Positions 27,726 through 36,209 of a stretch of DNA of 64,000 nucleotides are shown in pieces. The stretch comes from Parabacteroides johnsonii DSM 18315. Its GTDB lineage: Bacteria; Bacteroidota; Bacteroidia; Bacteroidales; Tannerellaceae. Every line of letters starts with the position of its first letter. The first letter of the stretch is position 1. The notes under the pieces are model-generated. The model ran no database searches. It saw nothing but the letters and a program-made list of their open reading frames with translations, and was not told the DNA's origin. Made by a program: the position numbers and the translations under genes. The DNA lies in assembly GCF_025151045.1 (NCBI RefSeq), contig NZ_CP102285.1:1-64000 (forward strand), read 5' to 3'.

Positions 27726-28142
27726 TTATTTTTCGTATTCCTGAATGTATTTCGAATGGACGGAATCTTTTCCTAATACGAGGCAAAGCCCGATGACGAA
27801 GCTGACACCCCAGTTGATAAGCTGGCCGCTACCTAACGGATGGCCGAATAGGAGGAAGCCGTTGATAAGGCCACTTGCGAGGAACAGCAAGAGGCTCGCC
27901 CAACAGAATGCGTAGTTCGATACAAGCCTTCGTATTGTCAGGCTAACAGCGGAGATGACAAGCAGGAGGCATACCGCAATCAGGCCGTAGGCTGCTATTT
28001 TCAACTCGGTCGGCGAAGCTGTAACGGGCAGTCCCAAATTCACTTTATCCCCTTGTGTTAAAAGGGTGACGCCTCCCATACCTCTAAGGAGTCCTACTAT
28101 AATCATTAGGACTGATGCGAATGATAACCAATACTTTTTCAT
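27726..28142 (-). CDS. Small four-helix membrane protein of unknown function
   Basis: 138 residues with four hydrophobic segments (about 5-22, 48-66, 76-97 and 106-123). I do not recognise the family. It sits inside the proB-proA run, 12 bases after proB and 16 before proA, so it is almost certainly co-transcribed. A role in proline or glutamate transport or sensing would be guesswork. Confidence 0.75.
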   Translation of the reverse strand: MKKYWLSFASVLMIIVGLLRGMGGVTLLTQGDKVNLGLPVTASPTELKIAAYGLIAVCLLLVISAVSLTIRRLVSNYAFCWASLLLFLASGLINGFLLFGHPLGSGQLINWGVSFVIGLCLVLGKDSVHSKYIQEYEK

Positions 28143-28154
28143 ACTCTCTTCTAT

Positions 28155-29279
28155 TTAATCCAGATACAAATAATCGTAATGTATCAACGGCTTCTTATCC
28201 CGGCAACCGATCAGCTTCCGTGCTTCCGTACTGTCGTAACCTACGCATCCGACTCCCAACTGGATGCCTTCCTCGTTGATGATCTTGACGATATCGTCTT
28301 TTTCGAAATCGCCTGTGATCCGAGTCACGCCGACCAACAAGATGCTGGTAGCCTTTGGACCCAACAACGCCTCTTCGGCTCCCTGGTTGATATGTATCTC
28401 TCCTTTGGCAAAACCTTCGGAGTGGGCGATCCACTTTTTCACGCTGCTGACAGGTTTGTCTGACGGGATGAAGCGCGTGCAGACGGTATGGTTGTCTTTG
28501 GCGAGCAGGTCTACCAGGATATTATCCTTCTTGCCGTTGGCGATAATAACCGTGATGCCTTCGTCGGCTACCTTTTGCGCGATGTTGCATTTAGTCAGCA
28601 TACCGCCGCGGCCGAACGATGACTTGCTGGTCTGTACATATTCCGACAGGTCTTCCTTACCTCCATCTATTTCCCGGATAACCGTAGAGGACGGGTCGGA
28701 GGGGTTGCCGTTATATATTCCGTCGATATTGCTCAGGATGATCAAAGCTTCCATTCCCATCATGGTGGTGATCAGTCCGGAAAGCTCGTCGTTGTCCGTG
28801 AACATCAATTCTGTAACCGATATCGTGTCGTTTTCGTTCACGATGGGAATCACTTTATTTTCGAGCATTACCTCCATACAGTGTTTTTGGTTGAGGTAAT
28901 GCGTACGGCTACCAAAGTTCTCTTTCGTGGTGAGTACCTGGCCACAAGTCATGCCATGTTCACGAAACAGTTCGTAATACCGATTGATCAACTTGGCTTG
29001 TCCAACTGCGGAATACAACTGGCGGGCAGAGACGGAATCCAGCTTTTTGCCGGCTTTTATCTCGCTGCGTCCAGAAGCGACCGCACCGGAAGAAATAAGG
29101 ACGACCTCCACGCCTTTCCGATGTAGTTCGGCCACTTGATCCACCAAGGCGGACATTCGGGTAATATCCAACGTGCCATCCTTGCGGGTGAGCACGTTGC
29201 TACCTATCTTGACCGCAATACGGTTGAATTGCCAATCGACGATTGGCAATTGGCCATTATTTTGTATGTTTCTTTTCAT
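28155..29279 (-). CDS. proB: Glutamate 5-kinase
   Basis: First step of proline synthesis: phosphorylates the gamma-carboxyl of glutamate; usually feedback-inhibited by proline. 374 residues with an amino-acid kinase domain ([65 protein letters not shown]) and a C-terminal PUA-like domain (about 280-374). The first 20 residues are unusual. Codons 10-18 are written in a perfect 25-nt palindrome (29227-29251), and the conserved core begins only at NRIAVKIG. The start overlaps the acyl-CoA synthetase stop by 23 bases, so translation may be coupled. Confidence 0.95.
   Translation of the reverse strand: MKRNIQNNGQLPIVDWQFNRIAVKIGSNVLTRKDGTLDITRMSALVDQVAELHRKGVEVVLISSGAVASGRSEIKAGKKLDSVSARQLYSAVGQAKLINRYYELFREHGMTCGQVLTTKENFGSRTHYLNQKHCMEVMLENKVIPIVNENDTISVTELMFTDNDELSGLITTMMGMEALIILSNIDGIYNGNPSDPSSTVIREIDGGKEDLSEYVQTSKSSFGRGGMLTKCNIAQKVADEGITVIIANGKKDNILVDLLAKDNHTVCTRFIPSDKPVSSVKKWIAHSEGFAKGEIHINQGAEEALLGPKATSILLVGVTRITGDFEKDDIVKIINEEGIQLGVGCVGYDSTEARKLIGCRDKKPLIHYDYLYLD
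29227..29251. promoter_or_regulatory. Perfect 12-bp-arm palindrome in the proB 5' coding end
   Basis: AATTGCCAATCG and CGATTGGCAATT are separated by one base. It lies just beyond the upstream synthetase stop and inside proB codons 10-18. It may be an attenuator hairpin, a protein-binding site or an inserted intergenic repeat. Confidence 0.6.
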
Positions 29280-30927
29280 TGTCGGTTGCTCGGATTTCGA
29301 CTCGGCGTATTTTGCCGCTGATCGTCTTCGGCAGTTCGTCTACGAACTCGACGACACGTGGGTATTTGTACGGAGCTGTCACTTTTTTGACATGGTCTTG
29401 TAATTCTTTGACCAAAGCTTCTCCGGCTTTTTCTTTGTAGTCCTTTGCCAGTACGATGGTGGCTTTTACCACTTGTCCGCGGATTTCGTCCGGAACACCA
29501 GTGATGGCACATTCTACAACCGCCGGATGTGTCATCAGGGCGCTTTCTACTTCAAACGGGCCGATACGGTAGCCGGAACTCTTGATAACATCATCGGCAC
29601 GGCCTACGAACCAGAGGTACCCGTCTTCATCACGCCAGGCGACATCGCCCGTATAGTATAGACCGTCGTGCCATGCTTCACGTGTGCGTTCGGCATCCCG
29701 GTAATATTCCTTGAAAAGACCGATCGGCTTGCCGTTTGTAGTGTGGATCACGATCTGTCCCTGTTCGCCATCTTCGGCACGGGTTCCGTCCGGGCGTAAC
29801 AAGTCTACGTCGTACTGAGGATTGGGGACACCCATCGAGCCGGGTTTCGGCTCCATCCACGGGAACGTGGCGACGGTCAAGGTTGTTTCCGTCTGCCCGA
29901 AACCTTCCATCAACTTGATGCCTGTCAGTTTGTAGAACGTGTCGAATACGGCAGGGTTCAAAGCTTCACCGGCAATGGTACAATATTGGAGGGACGACAG
30001 GTCATATTTCGTCAGGTCTTCGCGTATCAGGAAACGAAAGATCGTAGGAGGTGCGCATAAAGATGTGATGCGGTAGTCCTGTATCATCTGCAACATATCG
30101 GCCGGTGTGAATTTCTCGTGGTCGTACACGAATACGGTTGCTCCGGCAATCCACTGTCCATACAGTTTACCCCATACGGCTTTCCCCCAACCGGTGTCGG
30201 CAATCGTCAGGTGGAGGCTGTCTTTATGCAGGTTGTGCCAGAAACTTCCAGTCACGATATGCCCCAGCGGGTAGGTGAAATCGTGCGCTACCATCTTCGG
30301 GTTGCCGGTCGTACCGGAAGTAAAATACATCAGTGAAATGTCGTCATTGCTATTCGGATGTTCCGGCCGTACGAACGGAGCCGCGTTTTCGATGCCTTTG
30401 TGGAAATCCTCGAATCCTTCGGGTATGTCGGGACCTACCGAAACAACACTCTTTATAGAGGGGGAATCGGGCAACGAGTCGATAATATGTTTGGTGATCA
30501 CTTCCTCGCCCGCGCAGACGATCATCTTGATATCGGCGGCATTCGCACGATAGACGATATCTTTCTTTGTCAACAGGTGAGTAGCAGGGATCACCACAGC
30601 TCCCAATTTATGCAACGCGATAATCGAGAACCAGAATTCATAACGGCGTTTCAATATCAACATGACCATATCACCGTGGCCGATCCCCAGCGACTGGAAA
30701 TAGGCGGCTGTCCGGTCGGTCTGTTTCTTCAGGTCGGCAAAGGTGAAATCGATATGTTCTCCCTGGTCGTTTGTCCAGCAAAGCGCAATCTTATCGGGGG
30801 CTTCTTCCGCCCATGCATCTACTACGTCATATCCGAAGTTGAAGTTCTCCGGGACTTTTATCTTGAAATTCTTTCTAAAATCTTCTTGCGACTCGAAAGT
30901 CGTTTTGTCTATGAATCTTTCTAACAT
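29257..30927 (-). CDS. AMP-binding acyl-CoA synthetase (acetyl/medium-chain type)
   Basis: 556 residues of the ACS/MACS branch of adenylate-forming enzymes, making an acyl-CoA from a short or medium carboxylate, CoA and ATP. Motifs are [17 protein letters not shown] (A3), [16 protein letters not shown] (A5), [34 protein letters not shown] split over A7-A8, and the catalytic Lys in [15 protein letters not shown] (A10), the site acetylated in ACS enzymes. It is 32 bases downstream of the XRE-cupin regulator, which probably controls it, and overlaps proB. Confidence 0.9.
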   Translation of the reverse strand: MLERFIDKTTFESQEDFRKNFKIKVPENFNFGYDVVDAWAEEAPDKIALCWTNDQGEHIDFTFADLKKQTDRTAAYFQSLGIGHGDMVMLILKRRYEFWFSIIALHKLGAVVIPATHLLTKKDIVYRANAADIKMIVCAGEEVITKHIIDSLPDSPSIKSVVSVGPDIPEGFEDFHKGIENAAPFVRPEHPNSNDDISLMYFTSGTTGNPKMVAHDFTYPLGHIVTGSFWHNLHKDSLHLTIADTGWGKAVWGKLYGQWIAGATVFVYDHEKFTPADMLQMIQDYRITSLCAPPTIFRFLIREDLTKYDLSSLQYCTIAGEALNPAVFDTFYKLTGIKLMEGFGQTETTLTVATFPWMEPKPGSMGVPNPQYDVDLLRPDGTRAEDGEQGQIVIHTTNGKPIGLFKEYYRDAERTREAWHDGLYYTGDVAWRDEDGYLWFVGRADDVIKSSGYRIGPFEVESALMTHPAVVECAITGVPDEIRGQVVKATIVLAKDYKEKAGEALVKELQDHVKKVTAPYKYPRVVEFVDELPKTISGKIRRVEIRATDNEKKHTK

Positions 30928-30959
30928 GATGGTAATTGTGAATTATAATTCATAAATCA

Positions 30960-31514
30960 TCACAGTATTATGGCCAGAAAACTAACCTTTTCTCCATCGA
31001 GTGCCTTCATTCCATGCGGCAGTTCGGAGTTGAAATAGATACTGTCGCCTTCTTCCAGTATCAGTTCTTTGTTATTGATTTGTAGCTGTAGGCGTCCTTT
31101 CAGTACCATATTATATTCTTGTCCGGGATGCGAGTTCAGATAAATCGGTGTATCGTCAGATGTTGGGTGGACGGTAACCATGAACGGGTCTGCTTTACGA
31201 CCGGCAAAACCGGCGGCAAGTGACTGGTATTTATAGGCTTTGGTCCGCTCTACAGCGATGCCTTTTCCCTTACGGGTAATGAAGTAACTGCTCATCTTCG
31301 GTTCGTCACCGAACATCAGTGTCGTCAGTTCTACGCCGTAGGCCTGCGAAATCTGATGCAATACACTTACTGAAATATCTACAGTACCGCTTTCCAGCTT
31401 CATATACTGTTCGGGAGTCAGGTTGCAAACCCCAGCCATTTCTTCAGGCGTAATTTCCAATGCATCCCGAAGTCCGGCCAAACGCTCCGCAATTTGTTTT
31501 ATCTGTTCGTTCAT
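30960..31514 (-). CDS. XRE-family regulator with C-terminal cupin domain
   Basis: 184 residues. The N-terminal Cro/CI-type helix-turn-helix (about 10-65, ITPEEMAGVCNLTPEQYMKLESG) is fused to a small cupin domain (about 105-184, HPGQEYNMVLKGRLQLQINNKELILEEGDSIYFNSELPHG) that would sense a small ligand. Paired XRE-cupin and AMP-ligase genes are common in gut Bacteroidales, suggesting the cupin senses the substrate or product of the synthetase. It is the first gene of the run down to proA. A minus-strand TATCTTTG box at 31544-31551 precedes it. Confidence 0.88.
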   Translation of the reverse strand: MNEQIKQIAERLAGLRDALEITPEEMAGVCNLTPEQYMKLESGTVDISVSVLHQISQAYGVELTTLMFGDEPKMSSYFITRKGKGIAVERTKAYKYQSLAAGFAGRKADPFMVTVHPTSDDTPIYLNSHPGQEYNMVLKGRLQLQINNKELILEEGDSIYFNSELPHGMKALDGEKVSFLAIIL

Positions 31515-31543
31515 CTCCGTTAATTATTATATTTATGATGCTC

Positions 31544-31551
31544 CAAAGATA
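31544..31551 (-). promoter_or_regulatory. -7 promoter box of the XRE-cupin operon
   Basis: Plus-strand CAAAGATA is TATCTTTG on the minus strand, 30 bases upstream of the start codon. No good TTTG -33 element was seen. Confidence 0.5.
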
Positions 31552-31642
31552 GAAATAAAAAGCAAAATGTCTAAGGAAAGAAGTATATAATGTTATTTGG
31601 TTATTTTTGACGGGACGTATAGGAGGGGGCTTTTAGGCAGTG

Positions 31643-31752
31643 GTCGTTTCCTTAGTAGGAAATCGTCGTTTCCTGCTAAGGAAACAACAGTTCCCCGCAT
31701 AGGAAACAGCCGTTCCCCGCTATGGGAACGGGAGTTTTCTATGCGGGGAAAC
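31643..31752. repeat. Array of five exact 22-nt palindromic units (array 2)
   Basis: Units at 31643, 31665, 31687, 31709 and 31731 are each exactly 22 nt. Each contains a GTTTCCT/AGGAAAC or GTTCCCC/GGGGAAC inverted repeat around a 4-nt centre (for example GTTTCCT-GCTA-AGGAAAC in unit 2). Sequence drifts between units but dyad symmetry is kept. It lies in the 294-base spacer between the ferredoxin gene and the XRE-cupin operon. No coding function is apparent. Confidence 0.88.
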
Positions 31753-31808
31753 TTTAGATTGCTGAATATTAATTTATTATAAACTATGACATCGTGCAAG
31801 AAAGATTC

Positions 31809-31997
31809 TTAATCATATTTGATAACACTGACCGGGCAACTTTCGGCAGCTTCCTTTATGCCTTCTTCATAATCGTTGAAGTCAACTCCTTCTTTTACAC
31901 GTGAGCGATCTGTGACCTGAAATACTTCGGGACAAATACCTTCGCATGTACCGCAAGCGATACAATCTTCTTCTATCCAAACACTCTTTATAGCCAT
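31809..31997 (-). CDS. Small [4Fe-4S] ferredoxin
   Basis: 62 residues, electron carrier. The cluster ligands are CIACGTCEGICPE (near residues 12-24) plus the distant ESCPVSVI near the C-terminus, the mono-cluster ferredoxin arrangement with an extra cysteine. It is stand-alone with its own -7 box (minus-strand TATCTTTG at 32026-32033). Its partners are not shown by context; the [FeFe] hydrogenase in this window is one possible user. Confidence 0.9.
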   Translation of the reverse strand: MAIKSVWIEEDCIACGTCEGICPEVFQVTDRSRVKEGVDFNDYEEGIKEAAESCPVSVIKYD

Positions 31998-32025
31998 ATG
32001 CTTTACATTTAAGATGATTAATATG

Positions 32026-32033
32026 CAAAGATA
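32026..32033 (-). promoter_or_regulatory. -7 promoter box of the ferredoxin gene
   Basis: Plus-strand CAAAGATA reads TATCTTTG on the minus strand, 29 bases upstream of the ferredoxin ATG. Confidence 0.5.
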
Positions 32034-32192
32034 ACAACTCTACGGCTTGAATTGTTGAGGCCGGACGAGAATATCCCCGCATTTTGATTTAAATTTAATT
32101 TAACGCTTCTGTCTATTATTTTAAAAAATTATTGATTATGTTTACGGCGCTGAAATAATCAGCCTTTGAACACTTAATAAATAACAGATACT

Positions 32193-33824
32193 ATGGACAA
32201 CGCAATTTTTAGTTTCCCCAAACCTATTAACGAGCCGGTAAAAGCCTATGCTCCCGGTTCAAGTGAAAAAGCATCCTTGAAAAAGGCGCTTGCACAGCTC
32301 TCTTCTGAAGAATGGGATATACCATTAGTTATCGGAGGTAAAGAAATCCGTACAGGCAATACCGGCAAAGTCGTAATGCCTCATGACCACCATCATGTTT
32401 TGGCAACTTATCATAAGGCTGGGGAGAAAGAAGTGCAGATGGCTATCGATGCAGCCATGAAGGCGCATAAGGAATGGTCCGAACTTCCTTGGGTGGAACG
32501 TGCTTCCGTCATGCTGCGTGTGGCAGAATTGCTTTCCACTAAATATCGTTATATATTGAACGCTTCCGTCATGTTGGGACAAAGCAAGAATCCGTTCCAG
32601 GCGGAAATCGACGCGCCTTGCGAATTGATCGATTTCCTTCGTTTCAGTACGTTCTATGCCAGCCAGGTATACGCCGACCAGCCTTATTCGGAAACTGGTA
32701 TACTGAACCGTATGGAATATCGTGCTTTGGAAGGTTTTGTGTTCTCGCTCACGCCGTTCAACTTTACCTCTATTGCTTCTAACTTGAACATGGCTCCTGC
32801 TATGATGGGAAACGTGGCCGTCTGGAAACCGTCGACGACAGCTATCCATTCCAATTATTTCCTGATGAAAGTATTTCAGGAAGCCGGTTTGCCCGACGGT
32901 GTCGTCAATTTTATCCCGGGGCAGGGAAGCGTGATCGGCAAGGTCGTGACGGCCAGCCGTGATTTAGGTGGTTTCCATTTCACAGGTTCCACTTCTACAT
33001 TTAATACCCTTTGGCGGCAGATCGGTGAGAATTTGGGACATTATAAATCTTATCCGAAGATTGTCGGCGAGACAGGCGGCAAGAACTTTATCTTCGTTCA
33101 TCCTTCTGCTCCGGCTTTGGATGTTGCAACTGCTATCGTACGTGGTGCGTTTGAGTACCAAGGGCAGAAATGTTCGGCAGGTTCACGTGCCTATATCCCT
33201 GCTTCACTCTGGAAAGAAGTGAAGGAATATGTCGGTGATATGTTGAAAGAAATCAAAATGGGAGATGTCCAAGACTTCACGAACTTTATCAATGCGGTTA
33301 TCGATGAAGCTTCGTTCGACAACATCATGAGCTATATCGATTATGCAAAGCAGTCCCCTGATGCAGAAATCGTTTTCGGAGGAAATGGGGATAAGTCTGT
33401 AGGTTATTTTGTTGAACCGACTGTGATTCAAACGACAGATCCGATGTTCAAGAGCATGGTGGAGGAAATTTTCGGTCCGGTTATCACGATCTATGTGTAT
33501 GATGATAATAAATATGAAGAAACACTCGAACTCTGCGACCGTACATCTCCGTATGGTTTGACCGGTTCTATTTTTGCACGTGATCGTTATGCGATCGATA
33601 TGGCATTCAATAAATTGCGTTATGCGGCGGGTAACTTCTATATCAACGACAAACCGACAGGCGCTGTCATTGCCCAGCAGCCGTTTGGCGGCTCGCGTGC
33701 TTCGGGTACGAATGATAAAGCCGGAGGACCGTTGAACTTGATCCGTTGGACAAATGCCCGCTGTATCAAAGAGGCGTTGGTTCCGCCGACAAGCTATGGT
33801 TATCCGTTTCTTGGAGAAAAGTAA
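32193..33824 (+). CDS. pruA: 1-pyrroline-5-carboxylate (glutamate semialdehyde) dehydrogenase
   Basis: Oxidises P5C/glutamate semialdehyde to glutamate with NAD+, the second step of proline breakdown. 543 residues of the aldehyde dehydrogenase superfamily. The cofactor and catalytic motifs FTGSTSTFNTLW, KIVGETGGKNFIFV (catalytic Glu) and FEYQGQKCSAGSRAYIP (catalytic Cys) match the P5CDH branch, as does the C-terminal QQPFGGSRASGTNDKAGG. It stands next to proline dehydrogenase; the two are separate proteins rather than the fused PutA of enterobacteria. Confidence 0.95.
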   Translation: MDNAIFSFPKPINEPVKAYAPGSSEKASLKKALAQLSSEEWDIPLVIGGKEIRTGNTGKVVMPHDHHHVLATYHKAGEKEVQMAIDAAMKAHKEWSELPWVERASVMLRVAELLSTKYRYILNASVMLGQSKNPFQAEIDAPCELIDFLRFSTFYASQVYADQPYSETGILNRMEYRALEGFVFSLTPFNFTSIASNLNMAPAMMGNVAVWKPSTTAIHSNYFLMKVFQEAGLPDGVVNFIPGQGSVIGKVVTASRDLGGFHFTGSTSTFNTLWRQIGENLGHYKSYPKIVGETGGKNFIFVHPSAPALDVATAIVRGAFEYQGQKCSAGSRAYIPASLWKEVKEYVGDMLKEIKMGDVQDFTNFINAVIDEASFDNIMSYIDYAKQSPDAEIVFGGNGDKSVGYFVEPTVIQTTDPMFKSMVEEIFGPVITIYVYDDNKYEETLELCDRTSPYGLTGSIFARDRYAIDMAFNKLRYAAGNFYINDKPTGAVIAQQPFGGSRASGTNDKAGGPLNLIRWTNARCIKEALVPPTSYGYPFLGEK

Positions 33825-33854
33825 TTAATCCGAATAATGAACCGATAAATCAGG

Positions 33855-33908
33855 ATGTGCCAATATACCAATGAAAGAGTTTCTCTTATGAATTGGTAAT
33901 TGGCACAT
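33855..33908. repeat. Hairpin-forming dispersed repeat, copy 2 (pruA-prodh spacer)
   Basis: Left arm 33855-33872 (ATGTGCCAATATACCAAT) and right arm 33892-33908 are complementary but for one base gap. The left arm matches the repeat at 12877. It could act as a processing or termination hairpin between the two proline genes. Confidence 0.6.
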
Positions 33909-33969
33909 TTTGTAAAACGGTGTTCCTGCTTATTATTTATACGTTAACTGTCAACTAATATCAAATACC

Positions 33970-35148
33970 ATGTTAGATTTTAATAATACCGAAATTGCTT
34001 TCTCTGCCAAATCGCAGTCCGAACTGAAAAATGCTTATTTGCTGTTCAACACAATCAAATATCCGTGGCTGGTAAAATGTGCCAGTGTGGCAAGTAATAT
34101 TGCTTTGAAGATTCATTTCCCGTTAGGATGGGCTGTCAAACCGACTTTATACAAGCAATTTGTCGGAGGTGAAACGTTGCAGGATTGTACAAAGGCGATC
34201 GACCATCTGCGGAAGTTCAATGTACGTTCCACCTTGGACTTTTCAGCCGAAGGAGAGCAAACGCCCGAAGGAATACAGGCTACTTTTGAGGAAACCATAC
34301 GTTCGATCGATTTTGCAAAGGGAAATGATAATCTGGCCTATGCCGTATTCAAACCGTCCACCATCATAACGGACGAACTTCTTGCCAAAGTATCCGAAAA
34401 GAGGGAGGAGCTGACCATCGAAGAAGTAAAAGCCTACCGTGAATTCAAGGAACGCTTTATGGCTTTTTGCCAGCGTGCTTACGACAATGACGTGCGCTTG
34501 ATTGTGGATGCTGAGGACTATTGTTTTCAGGATGCCATCGACACTTTGACCGATGAGGCTATGCGCAGATATAATAAGAAGCGTGCGATTGTATTTGCAA
34601 CCTTGCAAATGTATCGTCATGACCGTATGCCCTATTTACGCCGCATTTTGGATGATGCGAAAGAGAAAGGATATATTGCCGGTGTGAAATTCGTACGTGG
34701 CGCTTATATGGAAGCCGAGCGTGCCAGGGCTGCTGCTTTGGGATATCCCGATCCGATCTGTAAGAATAAGCAGGCAACGGACGAGAACTTTGACGAGGCT
34801 GTCCGCTTCACAATGGATCATCTTGATCGTTTCGAAATGTTTATGGGGACGCATAATGAGGAGAGTAATTATAAATTGGCCAAATTGATAGATGAAAAAG
34901 GCTTGAAGCGCGATGATTCTCGTATCTTCTTCGCTCAACTGTTGGGGATGAGTGACAATATCTCTTTCAACCTGGCCCATGAAGGCTATAACGTAACCAA
35001 ATATGTGCCGTATGCAAAAGTACGAGATGTTTTGCCGTACCTGATCCGCCGTGCCGAGGAAAATACTTCGGTTGCCGGACAAACTAGCCGTGAACTTCGT
35101 ATGCTGAAGTCTGAATTGGACCGAAGAAAGAGAGGTGTATCAAACTGA
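33970..35148 (+). CDS. Proline dehydrogenase
   Basis: FAD enzyme oxidising proline to P5C, passing electrons to quinone. 392 residues, a single-domain PRODH barrel. Landmarks are VDAEDYCFQDAIDTLTDEAM, KFVRGAYMEAERARA (FAD/substrate), FMGTHNEESNYKL and the C-terminal substrate-binding LPYLIRRAEENTSV, with the paired arginines that clamp the proline carboxylate. It follows pruA by 145 bases on the same strand. Confidence 0.94.
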   Translation: MLDFNNTEIAFSAKSQSELKNAYLLFNTIKYPWLVKCASVASNIALKIHFPLGWAVKPTLYKQFVGGETLQDCTKAIDHLRKFNVRSTLDFSAEGEQTPEGIQATFEETIRSIDFAKGNDNLAYAVFKPSTIITDELLAKVSEKREELTIEEVKAYREFKERFMAFCQRAYDNDVRLIVDAEDYCFQDAIDTLTDEAMRRYNKKRAIVFATLQMYRHDRMPYLRRILDDAKEKGYIAGVKFVRGAYMEAERARAAALGYPDPICKNKQATDENFDEAVRFTMDHLDRFEMFMGTHNEESNYKLAKLIDEKGLKRDDSRIFFAQLLGMSDNISFNLAHEGYNVTKYVPYAKVRDVLPYLIRRAEENTSVAGQTSRELRMLKSELDRRKRGVSN

Positions 35149-35155
35149 CATTACT

Positions 35156-35244
35156 GGACGCAGATAACGCAGAATACGCAGACGGACGCAGATTTATTTT
35201 GTTGATAATTATATATCTGCGTCCGTCTGCGCTAGTCTGCGTCC
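35156..35244. repeat. Large inverted repeat (GCGTCCGTCTGCG type) between convergent proline genes
   Basis: The perfect 17-bp arms are 35177-35193 and 35215-35231. A further 9-bp outer pair, GGACGCAGA (35156-35164) and TCTGCGTCC (35236-35244), extends the stem. This G+C-rich family is widespread between Bacteroidales genes. Here it probably terminates both proline dehydrogenase and proC. Confidence 0.8.
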
Positions 35245-35269
35245 TCTGAATACCGATATTTGCCCCCCT

Positions 35270-36076
35270 TCACTTACTTGCTTTCAGTCCCCGAATGACG
35301 GAAGAAGTGAAGCCGGAGAGTTCCATTTCGTTCAACCCCTTGATGGTGATACCCCCTGGAGTTGTAACCTTATCGATTTCCATTTCAGGATTGCTTTTGT
35401 TTTCCAATAAGAGATCGACAGCCCCTTTTACCGTATGAACTACAATTTCCTGTGCCTGTTTCGGGTAAAAGCCTAGTTCGACACCGCCTTCAATGGCGGC
35501 GCGGATATAGCGCAGGGCGAATGCAATTCCGCTGGAAGCCAAAGCTGTTCCGGCAGACATCAGGCGTTCTTCGACCAACATCGCATTTCCCAATTCGTTG
35601 AAGATAGTAACGATTAAGTCTGTTTGCTCCTTAGAAGCATTACGGGCGGCTACGAAGGTCATACTGCTGAGCACTTCGATCGCCGTATTCGGCATGATAC
35701 GGAAAATAGTCGGGGTAACCAGGCAATCGTCGAACCCCGTGTTTTTGGTCAGATAGGTGTTCAACAAATCGAATGTGATACCTGCGGCAACAGAAACGAT
35801 GATCTGTTTGTCGTAGTTGAGTACACCTTTGATTTGATCGATAATTTCCTCCACGCGCCAGGGTTTTACAGCAATGATGATGATATCGGCACCTTTGACC
35901 GCTTCTACATTGTCCAAAGACAGGACGAAATCTGGATTAGTATTCCTTATCTTTTCCAGAGTTGCATCTGATTGTGCTGTGCAAGTGATGTCTGATGCTT
36001 TAAACATATGACCTTTTGCCAATCCTCGTGCTATGGCACCGCCGATATTTCCGGCACCGATAATTGTGATTTTCAT
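35270..36076 (-). CDS. proC: Pyrroline-5-carboxylate reductase
   Basis: Final step of proline synthesis: NAD(P)H reduction of P5C. 268 residues. The N-terminal Rossmann motif is IIGAGNIGGAIARGL. The C-terminal dimer domain has ALASSGIAFALRYIRAAIEGG and the family signature VTTPGGITIKGLNEME. It is transcribed towards the proline dehydrogenase gene, so opposing proline enzymes are convergent. A minus-strand TATCTTTG box at 36107-36114 is its likely -7 element. Confidence 0.95.
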   Translation of the reverse strand: MKITIIGAGNIGGAIARGLAKGHMFKASDITCTAQSDATLEKIRNTNPDFVLSLDNVEAVKGADIIIIAVKPWRVEEIIDQIKGVLNYDKQIIVSVAAGITFDLLNTYLTKNTGFDDCLVTPTIFRIMPNTAIEVLSSMTFVAARNASKEQTDLIVTIFNELGNAMLVEERLMSAGTALASSGIAFALRYIRAAIEGGVELGFYPKQAQEIVVHTVKGAVDLLLENKSNPEMEIDKVTTPGGITIKGLNEMELSGFTSSVIRGLKASK

Positions 36077-36106
36077 GTTTTCTTATGTTACAGTTATTAT
36101 GTCTGA

Positions 36107-36114
36107 CAAAGATA
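36107..36114 (-). promoter_or_regulatory. -7 promoter box of proC
   Basis: Plus-strand CAAAGATA, 31 bases upstream of the proC ATG; TATCTTTG in the direction of transcription. Confidence 0.5.
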
Positions 36115-36136
36115 CAGTTTAAATTGTCAATTGTTC

Positions 36137-36167
36137 ATTGCCCATTGTCAATTTAATCGTATCTTTG
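36137..36167 (+). promoter_or_regulatory. Promoter of the C1-family peptidase gene
   Basis: ATTG (36137-36140), a 19-nt spacer and TATCTTTG (36160-36167) approximate the Bacteroidetes promoter. The region is also rich in AATTGTCAATT-type repeats. Confidence 0.55.
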
Positions 36168-36209
36168 CCCTTCAAAATTAATCTAATAACATAATATAAA
36201 TAGATTTAC

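Noticed and set aside
31643-31752. CRISPR array
   Set aside because: The units are contiguous palindromes without spacers between conserved repeats, and no cas gene is present.
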